A stretch of DNA of 64,000 nucleotides, from the NCBI RefSeq assembly GCF_004353825.1, contig NZ_SMNA01000014.1:62001-126000 (forward strand), read 5' to 3'. The position numbers were made by a program, and so were the translations under genes. The notes beneath the pieces were generated by a model. That model ran no database searches, was not told the origin of the DNA, and saw nothing but the letters and a program-made list of their open reading frames with translations. Origin of the DNA: Occultella glacieicola. Lineage in GTDB: Bacteria > Actinomycetota > Actinomycetes > Actinomycetales > Beutenbergiaceae. Shown here in pieces: positions 38,201-45,560 of this stretch. Each line of letters opens with the position of its first letter. The stretch's first letter is position 1.

Positions 38201-38572
38201 TCAGGCCTTCGTGATAGCGAGGTAGGCGTCGGAGTCGAGGAGATCGCCCTCGGTCTCGAACCGGACGGTGAACAGCCAGCCACCCTCGTACGGATCGGAG
38301 TTCACCAGCTCGGGGCTCTCCACCACCTCCGCGTTGACGCTGAGCACCTCACCGCTGACCGGCGCGTAGAGCTCGCTGACCGACTTGGTCGACTCGATCT
38401 CACCGCAGGTCTGCCCGGCGGTGACCGAGTCGCCGACGCTGGGAAGGTCGACGTAGACGACGTCGCCGAGCGCGTCGGCGGCGTAGGCCGTGATGCCCAC
38501 GGTGGCCACGCCGTCCTCGACGGTGATCCACTCGTGCTCGGCGGTGTACTGGCGGTCGGCGGGGACGCTCAT
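38201..38572 (-). CDS. gcvH: Glycine cleavage system H protein
   Basis: 123 residues, the lipoyl carrier of the glycine cleavage complex. The lipoylated lysine is Lys63 in [14 protein letters not shown]. The N-terminal [16 protein letters not shown] and C-terminal [11 protein letters not shown] strands fit the family. The ATG has GAGGAG 9 nt upstream. gcvP follows 10 bp downstream. Confidence 0.96.
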   Translation of the reverse strand: MSVPADRQYTAEHEWITVEDGVATVGITAYAADALGDVVYVDLPSVGDSVTAGQTCGEIESTKSVSELYAPVSGEVLSVNAEVVESPELVNSDPYEGGWLFTVRFETEGDLLDSDAYLAITKA

Positions 38573-38649
38573 GGCGGCATTCTCCTCGGTCTGTGGTGGG
38601 TCGGCGGCGGTGGTGTTGGATCTGGTGGATCGGGCTGGATCGGAGGCAG

Positions 38650-39807
38650 TCAGGTGGCGGCGGGGCGACGGTAGAACGGCAGCTCGACGACGGTCATCTC
38701 CTGGACCTTGCCCCGCACGTCCACGTCCAGGGTCGCGCCGACGGCGACGTCCTCCTCGGCGGCGGGGGTCACCAGGGCCATCGCGACCGGGTACCCCAGG
38801 GTCGGGGACAGCACCCCGGAGGTGACGGTGCCGATCGTGGCGCCGCCGGTACGCACCTCGCTGCCGGCGCGGGCAGCCCGACGGCCCTCGCCGCGCAGGC
38901 CGATCAGGCGGGCCCCGGTGGGATGCTCGGCGCGCTCGGCGAGCGCGTCCCGGCCCACGAAGTCGTGGTCGAGGTGGACGACCCGGCCGAGGCCCACCTC
39001 GTAGGGGGTGAGGGCCGCGGTGAGCTCCTGGCCGTACAGGGGCATCCCGGCCTCCAGGCGCAGGGAGTCACGGCTGGCGAGCCCGCAGGGCTGGATCCCG
39101 GCCTCGGCGCCGGCACCGAGCAGGCGGGCCCACACGTCGGTGGCGGCCGTCGCCGGGACGGCCAGTTCGAACCCGTCCTCGCCGGTGTATCCGGTGCGCG
39201 CCACCAGCGTCGGCACGGTCCGGTCGAACGACGCCGCCACACTCGCGTAGTACTTCAGTTCGCCGAGGTCGACGTCGACGAGCGGGGTCAGGATGCCCGC
39301 CGCGGCGGGGCCCTGGATCGCGATCAGAGCCCGGTGCGGGGTGCGGTCGACCACGGCCACCCGGCGCCCCTGGCTCCGGACCGCCAGCTCGTCGAGCACG
39401 GTGATCCGGTTCGCCGCGTTCGCGATCACGAGGAACTCCTCCTCGTCGAGCCGGTACACGATCAGGTCGTCGAGGATCCCACCGTCCGCGGCGGTGATCA
39501 TCGTGTACCTGGCCCGACCCACCTTCAGCCGGGAGGCCGCACTGACCAGGGCGGAGTCGAGGGCGACGGCCGACTCCGGCCCGGACACCTCGAGCTGCGC
39601 CATGTGGGACAGGTCGAACAGGCCCGCCCGCTCCCGCACGGCCGCGTGCTCGGCCAGGTCGCCGGCGAACCGCAGCGGCATCTGCCACCCGGCGAAGTCG
39701 GTCATCGACGCACCGGCGGCGCGATGGGTGGCCTCGAGCGGACTGGACGGCGCCGACGACGTCGCCGCCGAGCGCCCCGACCCGGGCCCGGGGTTGGCTG
39801 ACTGCAC
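38650..39807 (-). CDS. gcvT: Glycine cleavage system aminomethyltransferase, T-protein
   Basis: 385 residues. It transfers the methylene group from GcvH to tetrahydrofolate and releases ammonia. Family segments: [45 protein letters not shown] and [19 protein letters not shown]; the C-terminal barrel has [20 protein letters not shown]. The first 25 residues are a Ser/Ala-rich extension. GTG start with GGAG 7 nt upstream; it begins only 37 bp after the universal stress protein gene, which leaves no room for a glycine riboswitch there. Confidence 0.95.
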   Translation of the reverse strand: MQSANPGPGSGRSAATSSAPSSPLEATHRAAGASMTDFAGWQMPLRFAGDLAEHAAVRERAGLFDLSHMAQLEVSGPESAVALDSALVSAASRLKVGRARYTMITAADGGILDDLIVYRLDEEEFLVIANAANRITVLDELAVRSQGRRVAVVDRTPHRALIAIQGPAAAGILTPLVDVDLGELKYYASVAASFDRTVPTLVARTGYTGEDGFELAVPATAATDVWARLLGAGAEAGIQPCGLASRDSLRLEAGMPLYGQELTAALTPYEVGLGRVVHLDHDFVGRDALAERAEHPTGARLIGLRGEGRRAARAGSEVRTGGATIGTVTSGVLSPTLGYPVAMALVTPAAEEDVAVGATLDVDVRGKVQEMTVVELPFYRRPAAT

Positions 39808-39844
39808 TGACTGGCTCCGTTCCGTGGTGGTGGCTGCGGGCGGG

Positions 39845-40234
39845 CTACGCCTGCTCGGGCTTGACCGCCAGCACCGGACAGGACGCGTCCAGCAGGATCC
39901 GTTGCGCGTTCGAGCCGAGGATCAGCTTGCCGAGCGGGGAGCGGCGCCGCAGGCCGATCACGATCAGGTCGGCCGACGCCTCCTCGGCCGCGCCCATGAG
40001 CGCCTCGGCGACGTCGCTGCCGCGCTGCAGGTGGCGGACGTCGTGGCCGACCCCGGATGCCTCGAGCAGGTCGCGGGCCTCGTCGACGGTCCGGTCGACC
40101 TCGGCCTCGTCACCGCCCCGGGTGCCGTGCACGATCACCAGCAGCCGGTCGGAGCGCCGCTGTGCTTCCACGATCCCCGCATCGAGCGCCGCACGTCCCT
40201 CGGCGGTGGCGATGAACCCGACCACTATGGCCAC
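39845..40234 (-). CDS. Universal stress protein (UspA family)
   Basis: 129 residues from GTG 40234, set by GAGGGAG six bases upstream; this gives the family N-terminus MAIVVGFIATAEGRAALD. The ATP-binding signature of UspA proteins is complete: GLRRRSPLGKLILGSNAQRIL (G-x2-G-x9-G-S/N pattern). A single-domain cytoplasmic protein, probably an ATP-binding stress or starvation protein. It precedes gcvT by 37 bp and may share its transcript. Upstream lies a mirror-image promoter shared with the divergent membrane protein gene. Confidence 0.9.
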   Translation of the reverse strand: MAIVVGFIATAEGRAALDAGIVEAQRRSDRLLVIVHGTRGGDEAEVDRTVDEARDLLEASGVGHDVRHLQRGSDVAEALMGAAEEASADLIVIGLRRRSPLGKLILGSNAQRILLDASCPVLAVKPEQA

Positions 40235-40271
40235 GACGTACTCCCTCGTCACAACGATGCCTGCTTCCGAC

Positions 40272-40334
40272 GACACTAGCGCCTTCACGGGTCCCGCCAC
40301 AGTCGGGTGGCCGGGCGACCCTGGCGCTAGTGTC
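40272..40334. promoter_or_regulatory. Mirror-image divergent promoter region with 12-bp perfect inverted repeats
   Basis: GACACTAGCGCC (40272-40283) and GGCGCTAGTGTC (40323-40334) are exact reverse complements separated by 39 bp. Each arm contains TAGTGT reading outward, a good actinobacterial -10 box: the left one points to the universal stress protein gene (leader about 35 nt with GAGGGAG), the right one to the membrane protein gene at 40391 (leader about 50 nt with GGGAGGGG). Confidence 0.55.
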
Positions 40335-40390
40335 TGGCGTGGGACCTGCGGGACGGGCCGCGGGATGGGCCGCAGGAAGGGAGGGGACCG

Positions 40391-41077
40391 ATGGGTGCAG
40401 CCTCGAGCGAACGCTCCGACGACGATCGCCCCGACGCCGAGCAGGTCGACGGGGAGCGGGCCGCGGCCGAGGACGGCGAGCGCAAGAGCCCGGCCGACAT
40501 CCTCACCGTGTTCCTGCTGTCGATCGTCGCCGTGCTGACCGCCTGGTGCGGTTTCGAGGCCTCGAAGTGGGGCGGCGAGATGTCGATCGCGTTCAGCCAG
40601 GCGTCCAGTTCCCGCATCCAGTCGACGGCGGCGCAGGCCCAGGCGAACTCAGCCCGCCAGTACGACCTGACCCTCTACACCGAGTGGGTCCTCGCGAACG
40701 AGGCGCAGGACACCGAGCTGGTCGCCTTCATCGAGGAGCGGTTCAGCCCCGAGTTCGCAGTGGCGTTCGAGGCCTGGGACGAGGGTGGCCGGCAGGCTCT
40801 CGGGCCGTTCGTGGTGGACGAGTACGTGCCACCGGGAACCATGGAGGCGGTGGCCCTTGCGGCGCAGGCCGACGCCAAGTTCGATCAGGCCCTCGACTTC
40901 AACCAGCGCGGCGACAACTACACGCTCCTGACCGTTCTGTACGCCCTGGTCCTGTTCCTGACCGCGATGTCCCAGCGCGTGAACGCGGCCTGGATGCAGC
41001 GGGCCATGCTCGGGCTCGCCATCGTCGTCGCCCTCGGGTGCGTGATCGCGATGCTGTCCTACCCGGTGAAGATCTAG
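40391..41077 (+). CDS. Conserved membrane protein of unknown function (DUF4337-like)
   Basis: 228 residues with an acidic, polar first 30 residues and three predicted helices at about 33-58, 177-197 and 206-228. After the first helix comes the conserved block TAWCGFEASKWGGEMSIAF, then a long polar helix region rich in Ala, Gln and Glu (SRIQSTAAQAQANSA) with YTEWVLANEAQDTELVAFIEERF. Proteins with this helix-WxxxxxxKWxGE pattern are widespread in bacteria and have no assigned role. A ribosome-binding site GGGAGGGG lies about 6 nt before the ATG. The Usp gene is divergent and shares its promoter region. Confidence 0.8.
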   Translation: MGAASSERSDDDRPDAEQVDGERAAAEDGERKSPADILTVFLLSIVAVLTAWCGFEASKWGGEMSIAFSQASSSRIQSTAAQAQANSARQYDLTLYTEWVLANEAQDTELVAFIEERFSPEFAVAFEAWDEGGRQALGPFVVDEYVPPGTMEAVALAAQADAKFDQALDFNQRGDNYTLLTVLYALVLFLTAMSQRVNAAWMQRAMLGLAIVVALGCVIAMLSYPVKI

Positions 41078-41084
41078 CCGACCC

Positions 41085-42302
41085 TCACGCCGTCGCGGTT
41101 CGATCCCGGCGGGCCCAGCCGGGCGGCATCGCACGGTCGACGACCTGCCGCAGCAACCGGGCCAGCCGGTGCGACGGGTCCTGCTCGAGCGCAGCCGTGA
41201 CCAGGACGTCGGCGCGGGCGCCGTCGCCGTTCCACCAGGCCAGCCAGGCCAGGGTCGCCAGCGCGGGCGCCGCCCGCCCGGCGCCCGCGTGCGCGGCGAC
41301 CGCGACCAGGGCACGCTCCGCCGTTGCGAGCATCTCCTGGTCCGGCATCAGGTCCCCGGTGAAGACCGCGTCGAGGACCCGGGTGGAGTCCGCCCCCGCC
41401 GGGTCCTCGATCCGGGCCCCGGCCGCGACGGAGAGCAACACGGCGTCGCGCACCCGGACGTCCTCCAGGCCCGCGAGCAGGTGCCCGTACTCGGCGGCCG
41501 GGATGTCCGTGAGCTGCTCCCGGGTGCCGAGGCGCTCACCCGCCGGCGCGGCCGCGCCGAGCAGACGGCGCCACCGCGCCCGTAGGTCCGTGCGCCAGTG
41601 CACGAGGTCCCTGCCGCTCAGACGCTCCCGACGGCGGCGCTCGCGGGTGGCCGCACCGGCGGCGGTCCGCCGGTCGGTCGCCTCGCATCGCAGGTCCGGC
41701 AGCAGTTCTGCCCTGGTGGCCACGTAGGACTCGCCCTGGAACACGAGGTGTGCGCGGATCTGGGTGCACCCGAGATCCTCGACGGGGTGACCGCCGGGCG
41801 GGCAGCACGGCTGGTTGGCGCACTCGATACAGCGGTAGTGACGGTTCCCGACGAGCCAGGTCCTGCGCGGATCCGCAAGCGGAGCCTGGGCGAGCCACCA
41901 GGCGAGCACGGCGCCGGCCCCGCCGCGGCCGGAGAGCACCGCCGGCCAGGCCGACTCCGTGTACACGGCCGCGAACACCGCGGCCGCACCGTCGTTCTCC
42001 ATCTGGCCGAGGAGGTGCTCACCGAGCCCTGGGGCGGGTCCGTCGAGGTCGGCAAGGTCGGCAAGGTCGGCAAGGTCGGCAAGGTCGGCAAGGTCGGCAA
42101 GGTCGACCCTGGCGACCAGACCGATCTCGGGCCCGCCGTCGGCGCCGGCCCGGATCGAGAGCAGGACGAGCGACTCCTGTGGCTCGAAGCCGAGCCGGAA
42201 CGGCAGGTACGCGAGGAGCTCCGGTGGCTCGTCCAGGTGCAGGGTGGGTGGGTCGGACACCGGGTCATGTGGTCTGTCATGTGGACTGTCAGGTGGTCTC
42301 AT
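41085..42302 (-). CDS. DUF4192 family protein with internal tandem repeats
   Basis: 405 residues from ATG 42302; GTG 42260 is an alternative that would remove a repeat-made leader. Family segments: ELLAYLPFRLGFEPQESLVLLSIR near the start, ENDGAAAVFAAVYTES, WLVGNRHYRCIECANQPCC, and a helical C-terminus with TLAWLAWWNGDGARADVLVTAAL. The Cys cluster (IECANQPCCPPGGH) might bind metal. An in-frame 9-bp minisatellite encodes (Asp-Leu-Ala) repeats at about residues 67-84, and 12-bp repeats encode the first residues. Function unknown. It is convergent with the membrane protein gene (7 bp apart). Confidence 0.85.
   Translation of the reverse strand: MRPPDSPHDRPHDPVSDPPTLHLDEPPELLAYLPFRLGFEPQESLVLLSIRAGADGGPEIGLVARVDLADLADLADLADLADLADLDGPAPGLGEHLLGQMENDGAAAVFAAVYTESAWPAVLSGRGGAGAVLAWWLAQAPLADPRRTWLVGNRHYRCIECANQPCCPPGGHPVEDLGCTQIRAHLVFQGESYVATRAELLPDLRCEATDRRTAAGAATRERRRRERLSGRDLVHWRTDLRARWRRLLGAAAPAGERLGTREQLTDIPAAEYGHLLAGLEDVRVRDAVLLSVAAGARIEDPAGADSTRVLDAVFTGDLMPDQEMLATAERALVAVAAHAGAGRAAPALATLAWLAWWNGDGARADVLVTAALEQDPSHRLARLLRQVVDRAMPPGWARRDRTATA
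42051..42104. repeat. 9-bp minisatellite, six perfect copies, inside the DUF4192 gene
   Basis: GGCAAGGTC repeated six times without change (42051-42104), with a partial unit GAGGTC before it. It reads Asp-Leu-Ala on the coding strand and keeps the frame, so copy number can change without breaking the gene. Confidence 0.95.
42264..42299. repeat. 12-bp degenerate tandem repeat at the DUF4192 N-terminus
   Basis: Three 12-bp units, GTCATGTGGTCT, GTCATGTGGACT and GTCAGGTGGTCT, directly follow the start codon region and encode RPPD-SPHD-RPHD. Confidence 0.85.
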
Positions 42303-42428
42303 GCACCCAGTGCAACGCCGCGGACCCGACCACGTTGAGGCACGCGTGACGATATGGGAGGACCCGGTCGCGGGCCCTCGCCTGGGGATGAGCGGACACC
42401 GCCGTCCAACGTGCGCGACGCCGCGCAT

Positions 42429-42447
42429 CGGCGGGGCATCCCCGCCG
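42429..42447. other. Strong short hairpin upstream of the prenyl synthase gene
   Basis: CGGCGGGG (42429-42436) pairs with CCCCGCCG (42440-42447) around a 3-nt loop. It lies just before the -10 box of the next gene and could end transcription arriving from upstream or be an operator. Confidence 0.45.
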
Positions 42448-42459
42448 TCACCGTGTCGA

Positions 42460-42465
42460 TAGGCT
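42460..42465 (+). promoter_or_regulatory. -10 box TAGGCT of the prenyl synthase gene, leaderless type
   Basis: TAGGCT followed by 6 nt and the GTG at 42472, with no ribosome-binding site. Confidence 0.5.
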
Positions 42466-42471
42466 GCGACG

Positions 42472-43593
42472 GTGTTCGACTCCTCCACAGCCCCGGCCGA
42501 CCCACTTGCCCCGCTGCGGGAGGCGGTCTCCGCGAGGCTTCGGACCACGGTCGACGACCTCGGCACCTCGTTCGAGGAGGTCGGCCCCGAGGTCGCGGAC
42601 CTCTTCGACGTCGCCGCCACCATGCTGCCGGGCGGGAAGCGGCTGCGGGCCTCGTTCGCCGCCACCGGCTGGCTCGCGCTCGGCGGCAGCCGGGCGGCCG
42701 GCGACCTCGCGGGTGCGCCGCAGATCGTGCTGGCCGGGACCGGCCTGGAACTGTTCCAGCTCGCCGCCCTCGTCCACGACGACCTGATCGACGGGTCGCT
42801 GACCCGCCGCGGGCAGCCGGCCGCGCACCGCCAGTTCGCGACGCTCCACCAGGACCGGGCCATGCTCGACCGGCCCGACCGTTTCGGCGCAGCCGGGGCC
42901 GTGCTGCTCGGGGACCTGCTGCTCGCCGCCGCCATGGGCGAACTGCAACGTGCCCTTGACCCGCTGCCGCCCGAAGCCCGAGAAGCGGGCCGGCGGATCG
43001 TCCAGCGCATGATGACCGAGGTCACCGTCGGGCAGTACCTCGACATCTACGCACAGTCCGCCCCGTGGAGCCCCGACCCGGCCCGGGACCTGGACCGGGC
43101 CCGCCGGGTGATCCGCTCCAAGTCGGCCCGCTACAGCGTCGAGCACCCGCTCATCCTTGGCGCCGCGATGGCCGGGGCCGACCGGTCCGCGCTCGCCGCG
43201 GCGAGCCGGATCGGGCTCCCGGTCGGCGAGGCGTTCCAGCTGCGCGACGACGTGCTCGGCGTGTTCGGGGACCCGGGCGTGACCGGCAAGCCGGCCGGGG
43301 ACGACCTGCGTGAGGGCAAGCGCACCGTGCTCGTGACCCTGGCCATGACCCGCGCGGACGCCGCCGGCGTGGACCTGCTGCGAGGCGCCCTGGGCAACGC
43401 CGACCTCGATACCGACACCGTGACCCGGGTGCGCGAGCTGCTCACCGCGACCGGGGCCCTGGCCAGCGTCGAGGAACTCATCGGTGAACGCACCCGCGCG
43501 GCGCTCGCAGCGATCGATGCCGCAGGCTACGCCGACGCCGCGGCGGACCTGCTCCGTGACCTCGCCCGCGCCGCCATCAGCCGGAGCTCCTGA
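42472..43593 (+). CDS. Polyprenyl (trans-isoprenyl) diphosphate synthase
   Basis: 373 residues. It condenses isopentenyl diphosphate units into an all-trans polyprenyl diphosphate, probably for menaquinone side chains or carotenoids. First Asp-rich motif ALVHDDLIDGS with the preceding GGKRLRASFAATGW; second Asp-rich motif FQLRDDVLGVFGDPGVTGKPAGDDL, followed by REGKRTVLV. The residue before the first motif (LFQLAALVHDD) is compatible with a medium or long product, but chain length cannot be fixed. Corresponds to Rv2173 (idsA2) by gene order. Ends 19 bp from the convergent Rv2175c-like gene, with a small CTGAG/CTCAG hairpin between. Confidence 0.93.
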   Translation: MFDSSTAPADPLAPLREAVSARLRTTVDDLGTSFEEVGPEVADLFDVAATMLPGGKRLRASFAATGWLALGGSRAAGDLAGAPQIVLAGTGLELFQLAALVHDDLIDGSLTRRGQPAAHRQFATLHQDRAMLDRPDRFGAAGAVLLGDLLLAAAMGELQRALDPLPPEAREAGRRIVQRMMTEVTVGQYLDIYAQSAPWSPDPARDLDRARRVIRSKSARYSVEHPLILGAAMAGADRSALAAASRIGLPVGEAFQLRDDVLGVFGDPGVTGKPAGDDLREGKRTVLVTLAMTRADAAGVDLLRGALGNADLDTDTVTRVRELLTATGALASVEELIGERTRAALAAIDAAGYADAAADLLRDLARAAISRSS

Positions 43594-43612
43594 CCCGCCT
43601 CTGAGGGCCGGC

Positions 43613-43996
43613 TCAGAACGCCAGCGTTTGGGCGACCCGGCGCACGGCGTGGGTCCGGGCCGCGCGCAGCGCGGCGATCGGTGTCTCGCCGAGCTCCTCG
43701 TCCTCGGCGTACAGCCAGCCGAGGGTCTCCTCGTCGTCGTACCCGGCATCGGCGAGCTGGATGATCGTGCCCCGCAGGCCCGGGATGACCACCGGGGGCT
43801 CCGGGATCGGGGAGTCGTCGCCGGGGAGCACCAGGAAGTCACGCGCAATGCTCAGCGCCTTGTTCTCGCCCCGGCGAACGGCCAGCAGCCGGCGCTCGGT
43901 CAGCATGCCCCGCACGGCGCGCAACTCGACCTCGAGGAGCTCGGCCGCCTCCGGAAGGCTCAGCCACTGGATGTTCTGGGGATCTGCGGTAGTCAC
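43613..43996 (-). CDS. Rv2175c-family winged-helix DNA-binding protein
   Basis: 127 residues. An N-terminal winged helix is visible: WLSLPEAAELLEVELRAVRGMLTERRLLAVRRGENKAL, then a C-terminal dimer-like region ending RTHAVRRVAQTLAF. The mycobacterial homologue Rv2175c binds DNA and is a substrate of the Ser/Thr kinase PknL; here a PASTA kinase gene lies 1.6 kb away, so the same pairing is likely. TAGGCT lies 6 nt before the GTG start (leaderless). Divergent from the LysM gene across a 141-bp control region. Confidence 0.87.
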   Translation of the reverse strand: MTTADPQNIQWLSLPEAAELLEVELRAVRGMLTERRLLAVRRGENKALSIARDFLVLPGDDSPIPEPPVVIPGLRGTIIQLADAGYDDEETLGWLYAEDEELGETPIAALRAARTHAVRRVAQTLAF

Positions 43997-44002
43997 CCGC
44001 CG

Positions 44003-44008
44003 AGCCTA
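44003..44008 (-). promoter_or_regulatory. -10 box TAGGCT of the Rv2175c-like gene, leaderless type
   Basis: TAGGCT on the minus strand, 6 nt before the GTG at 43996. Confidence 0.5.
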
Positions 44009-44027
44009 GGGCGCGCCCGGGGTTGTC

Positions 44028-44054
44028 GTCACCACGCGGTCACGCTACTGTCAC
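44028..44054. promoter_or_regulatory. Three GTCAC direct repeats at 11-bp spacing, candidate MtrA boxes
   Basis: GTCAC at 44028, 44039 and 44050: exactly 11 bp apart, so on one face of the helix. They lie upstream of the AT-rich CATATACC patch and of a LysM cell-wall enzyme gene. Mycobacterial MtrA, which controls cell-wall hydrolases, is known to bind GTCAC-containing direct repeats. The regulator itself is not in the window. Confidence 0.5.
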
Positions 44055-44137
44055 GTTTGGCACATATACCTCAATTGCCACATCAGTCACGGGCGACACG
44101 CCGTGACGTCCGCACGAAACTCACGGGGGAACCCACC

Positions 44138-45478
44138 ATGGCTCGCACCGCACGGCCCAGACACGCCTCAGCCCGCTGGGGCTCGACCCTGACCACCGCC
44201 GGAGCACTCAGCGCCGTCGCCGCGATGGGACTCGCATCGTCGGTCGCGCCGGCCGCCGCACAGCCCCACAGCGAGGAGCAACCGCACCGCACCCCGGGCC
44301 ACGTACCCGCGAGCCTGCTCGGCAAGGCCGACGACCGGGCCGTCCGGGTCTCTCCGCAGAGCGCGGGCGCCGGGCTGTCCCCGACGCTGCGCTCCGTCGC
44401 GCCGGCTCCCCGGGCCGGTGGTGACGCCCTGTACACCGTCCGCGCCGGCGACACCGTCAGCCACCTCGCCCTCCGGTTCGACGTGACCGTCGCCGCCATC
44501 GTGGCAGCCAACGGGCTCGACTCGCGCGCCGTCATCCGCATCGGGCAGACCCTTACCATCCCGGGCAGCGGCTCTGCGGCACCCGCGGCCACGCCCGCGC
44601 GCTCCGCGCCCGCGGCGCAGCCCGGCGGCTCCTCCTACACGGTGGTCACCGGGGACACCGTCTCCCGGATCGCGGCCCGGCACGGCACCACGGTCGCCGC
44701 CGTCGTCTCCGCGAACGGCCTCGACTCCCGCGCCCTGATCCGGATCGGGCAGACCCTCACGATCCCGGGCGCCTCGGGCGGCGGCGCCTCGAGCACCCCG
44801 AGCACTCCGGCGGCGGCTTCCACCCCGGCCGCGCCGGCGCCGTCGGGCGGCTCCTCCTACACGGTCCGCACCGGCGACACCGTCTCCTCGATCGCGGCCC
44901 GGCACGGCACCACGGTCGCCGCCGTCGTCTCCGCGAACGGCCTCGACTCCCGCGCCCTGATCCGGGTCGGGCAGAGCCTGACCATCCCGGGCGAACTCGT
45001 GCCGAACACGTTCCTGCACTACACCTACTCCGACGATGTCCACGCCGCCGCCAACGCGAACGCGGCCACCCTGCTCGGCACGTCGGTGCCCAGCCGCGCC
45101 GCCATGCAGGACATGATCCGCGCCACCGCACTCTCGATGGGCGTGGACCCGGCGCTCGCGTTGGCCGTCGCCCAGCAGGAGTCCGGCTTCAACATGCGGG
45201 CCGTCTCCCCCGCGAACGCGGTCGGGGTCATGCAGGTCATCCCGTCCTCGGGTGAGTGGGCCTCGGACCTGGTCGGCCGGCAGCTGAACCTGCTCGACCC
45301 CCAGGACAACGTGACCGCGGGCGTGGCCATCCTGCGCGTCCTGATCCGCACGGCGCCGGACCTGCAGTCCGCGATCGGCGGCTACTACCAGGGCCTCGGT
45401 TCCGTGAACCGCAACGGCCTCTACGACGACACCCGACGTTACGTCGCGAACGTGCAGACCCTGATGGCGCGCTTCTGA
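44138..45478 (+). CDS. Secreted LysM protein with C-terminal lytic transglycosylase domain
   Basis: 446 residues from ATG 44138 (GGGGGA 6-8 nt upstream). A signal peptide with a basic start and a hydrophobic core ends near AAAQPH (residue about 43). Three LysM modules start at Tyr99, Tyr167 and Tyr241 (YTVxxGDTV ... GQTLTIPG) and bind peptidoglycan. The C-terminal SLT domain has the catalytic Glu348 in AVAQQESGFN, the NAVGVMQVIP block and the GGYYQGLGSV segment. It should cleave peptidoglycan glycan strands outside the membrane. LysM2 and LysM3 are almost identical in DNA. Its position between an Rv2175c-like regulator and a PASTA kinase gene fits cell-wall growth control. Confidence 0.93.
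   Translation: MARTARPRHASARWGSTLTTAGALSAVAAMGLASSVAPAAAQPHSEEQPHRTPGHVPASLLGKADDRAVRVSPQSAGAGLSPTLRSVAPAPRAGGDALYTVRAGDTVSHLALRFDVTVAAIVAANGLDSRAVIRIGQTLTIPGSGSAAPAATPARSAPAAQPGGSSYTVVTGDTVSRIAARHGTTVAAVVSANGLDSRALIRIGQTLTIPGASGGGASSTPSTPAAASTPAAPAPSGGSSYTVRTGDTVSSIAARHGTTVAAVVSANGLDSRALIRVGQSLTIPGELVPNTFLHYTYSDDVHAAANANAATLLGTSVPSRAAMQDMIRATALSMGVDPALALAVAQQESGFNMRAVSPANAVGVMQVIPSSGEWASDLVGRQLNLLDPQDNVTAGVAILRVLIRTAPDLQSAIGGYYQGLGSVNRNGLYDDTRRYVANVQTLMARF
44628..44993 (+). repeat. Direct repeat: LysM2 and LysM3 coding units, period 222 bp
   Basis: The segments 44628-44771 and 44850-44993 differ at about ten positions in 144 bp by eye, with a long central block (ATCGCGGCCC onward) unchanged, a sign of a recent in-frame duplication. 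LysM1 is clearly more diverged. Confidence 0.85.
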
Positions 45479-45547
45479 CCGGGGTCCGGGCCGTGTGAGC
45501 CTGGTGACACGCACGGCCCAACCCCGGGGAACGGCGGCCTCGCACCG

Positions 45548-45553
45548 TAAACT
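45548..45553 (+). promoter_or_regulatory. -10 box TAAACT of the PASTA kinase gene, leaderless type
   Basis: TAAACT followed by 7 nt and the ATG at 45561, with no ribosome-binding site. Confidence 0.45.
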
Positions 45554-45560
45554 CACGGCC

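Noticed and set aside
39808-39844. Possible glycine riboswitch before gcvT
   Set aside because: Only 37 bp separate gcvT from the universal stress gene, too short for a glycine aptamer, and no conserved motif is visible there or before the stress gene.
42051-42104. Tandem 9-bp repeats as a CRISPR-like array
   Set aside because: No spacers; the units are contiguous, in frame and coding.
43997-44137. Possible ydaO-type c-di-AMP riboswitch before the LysM gene
   Set aside because: Such riboswitches often precede actinobacterial cell-wall hydrolase genes, but this 141-bp gap is shared with a divergent promoter and shows none of the conserved loop sequences.
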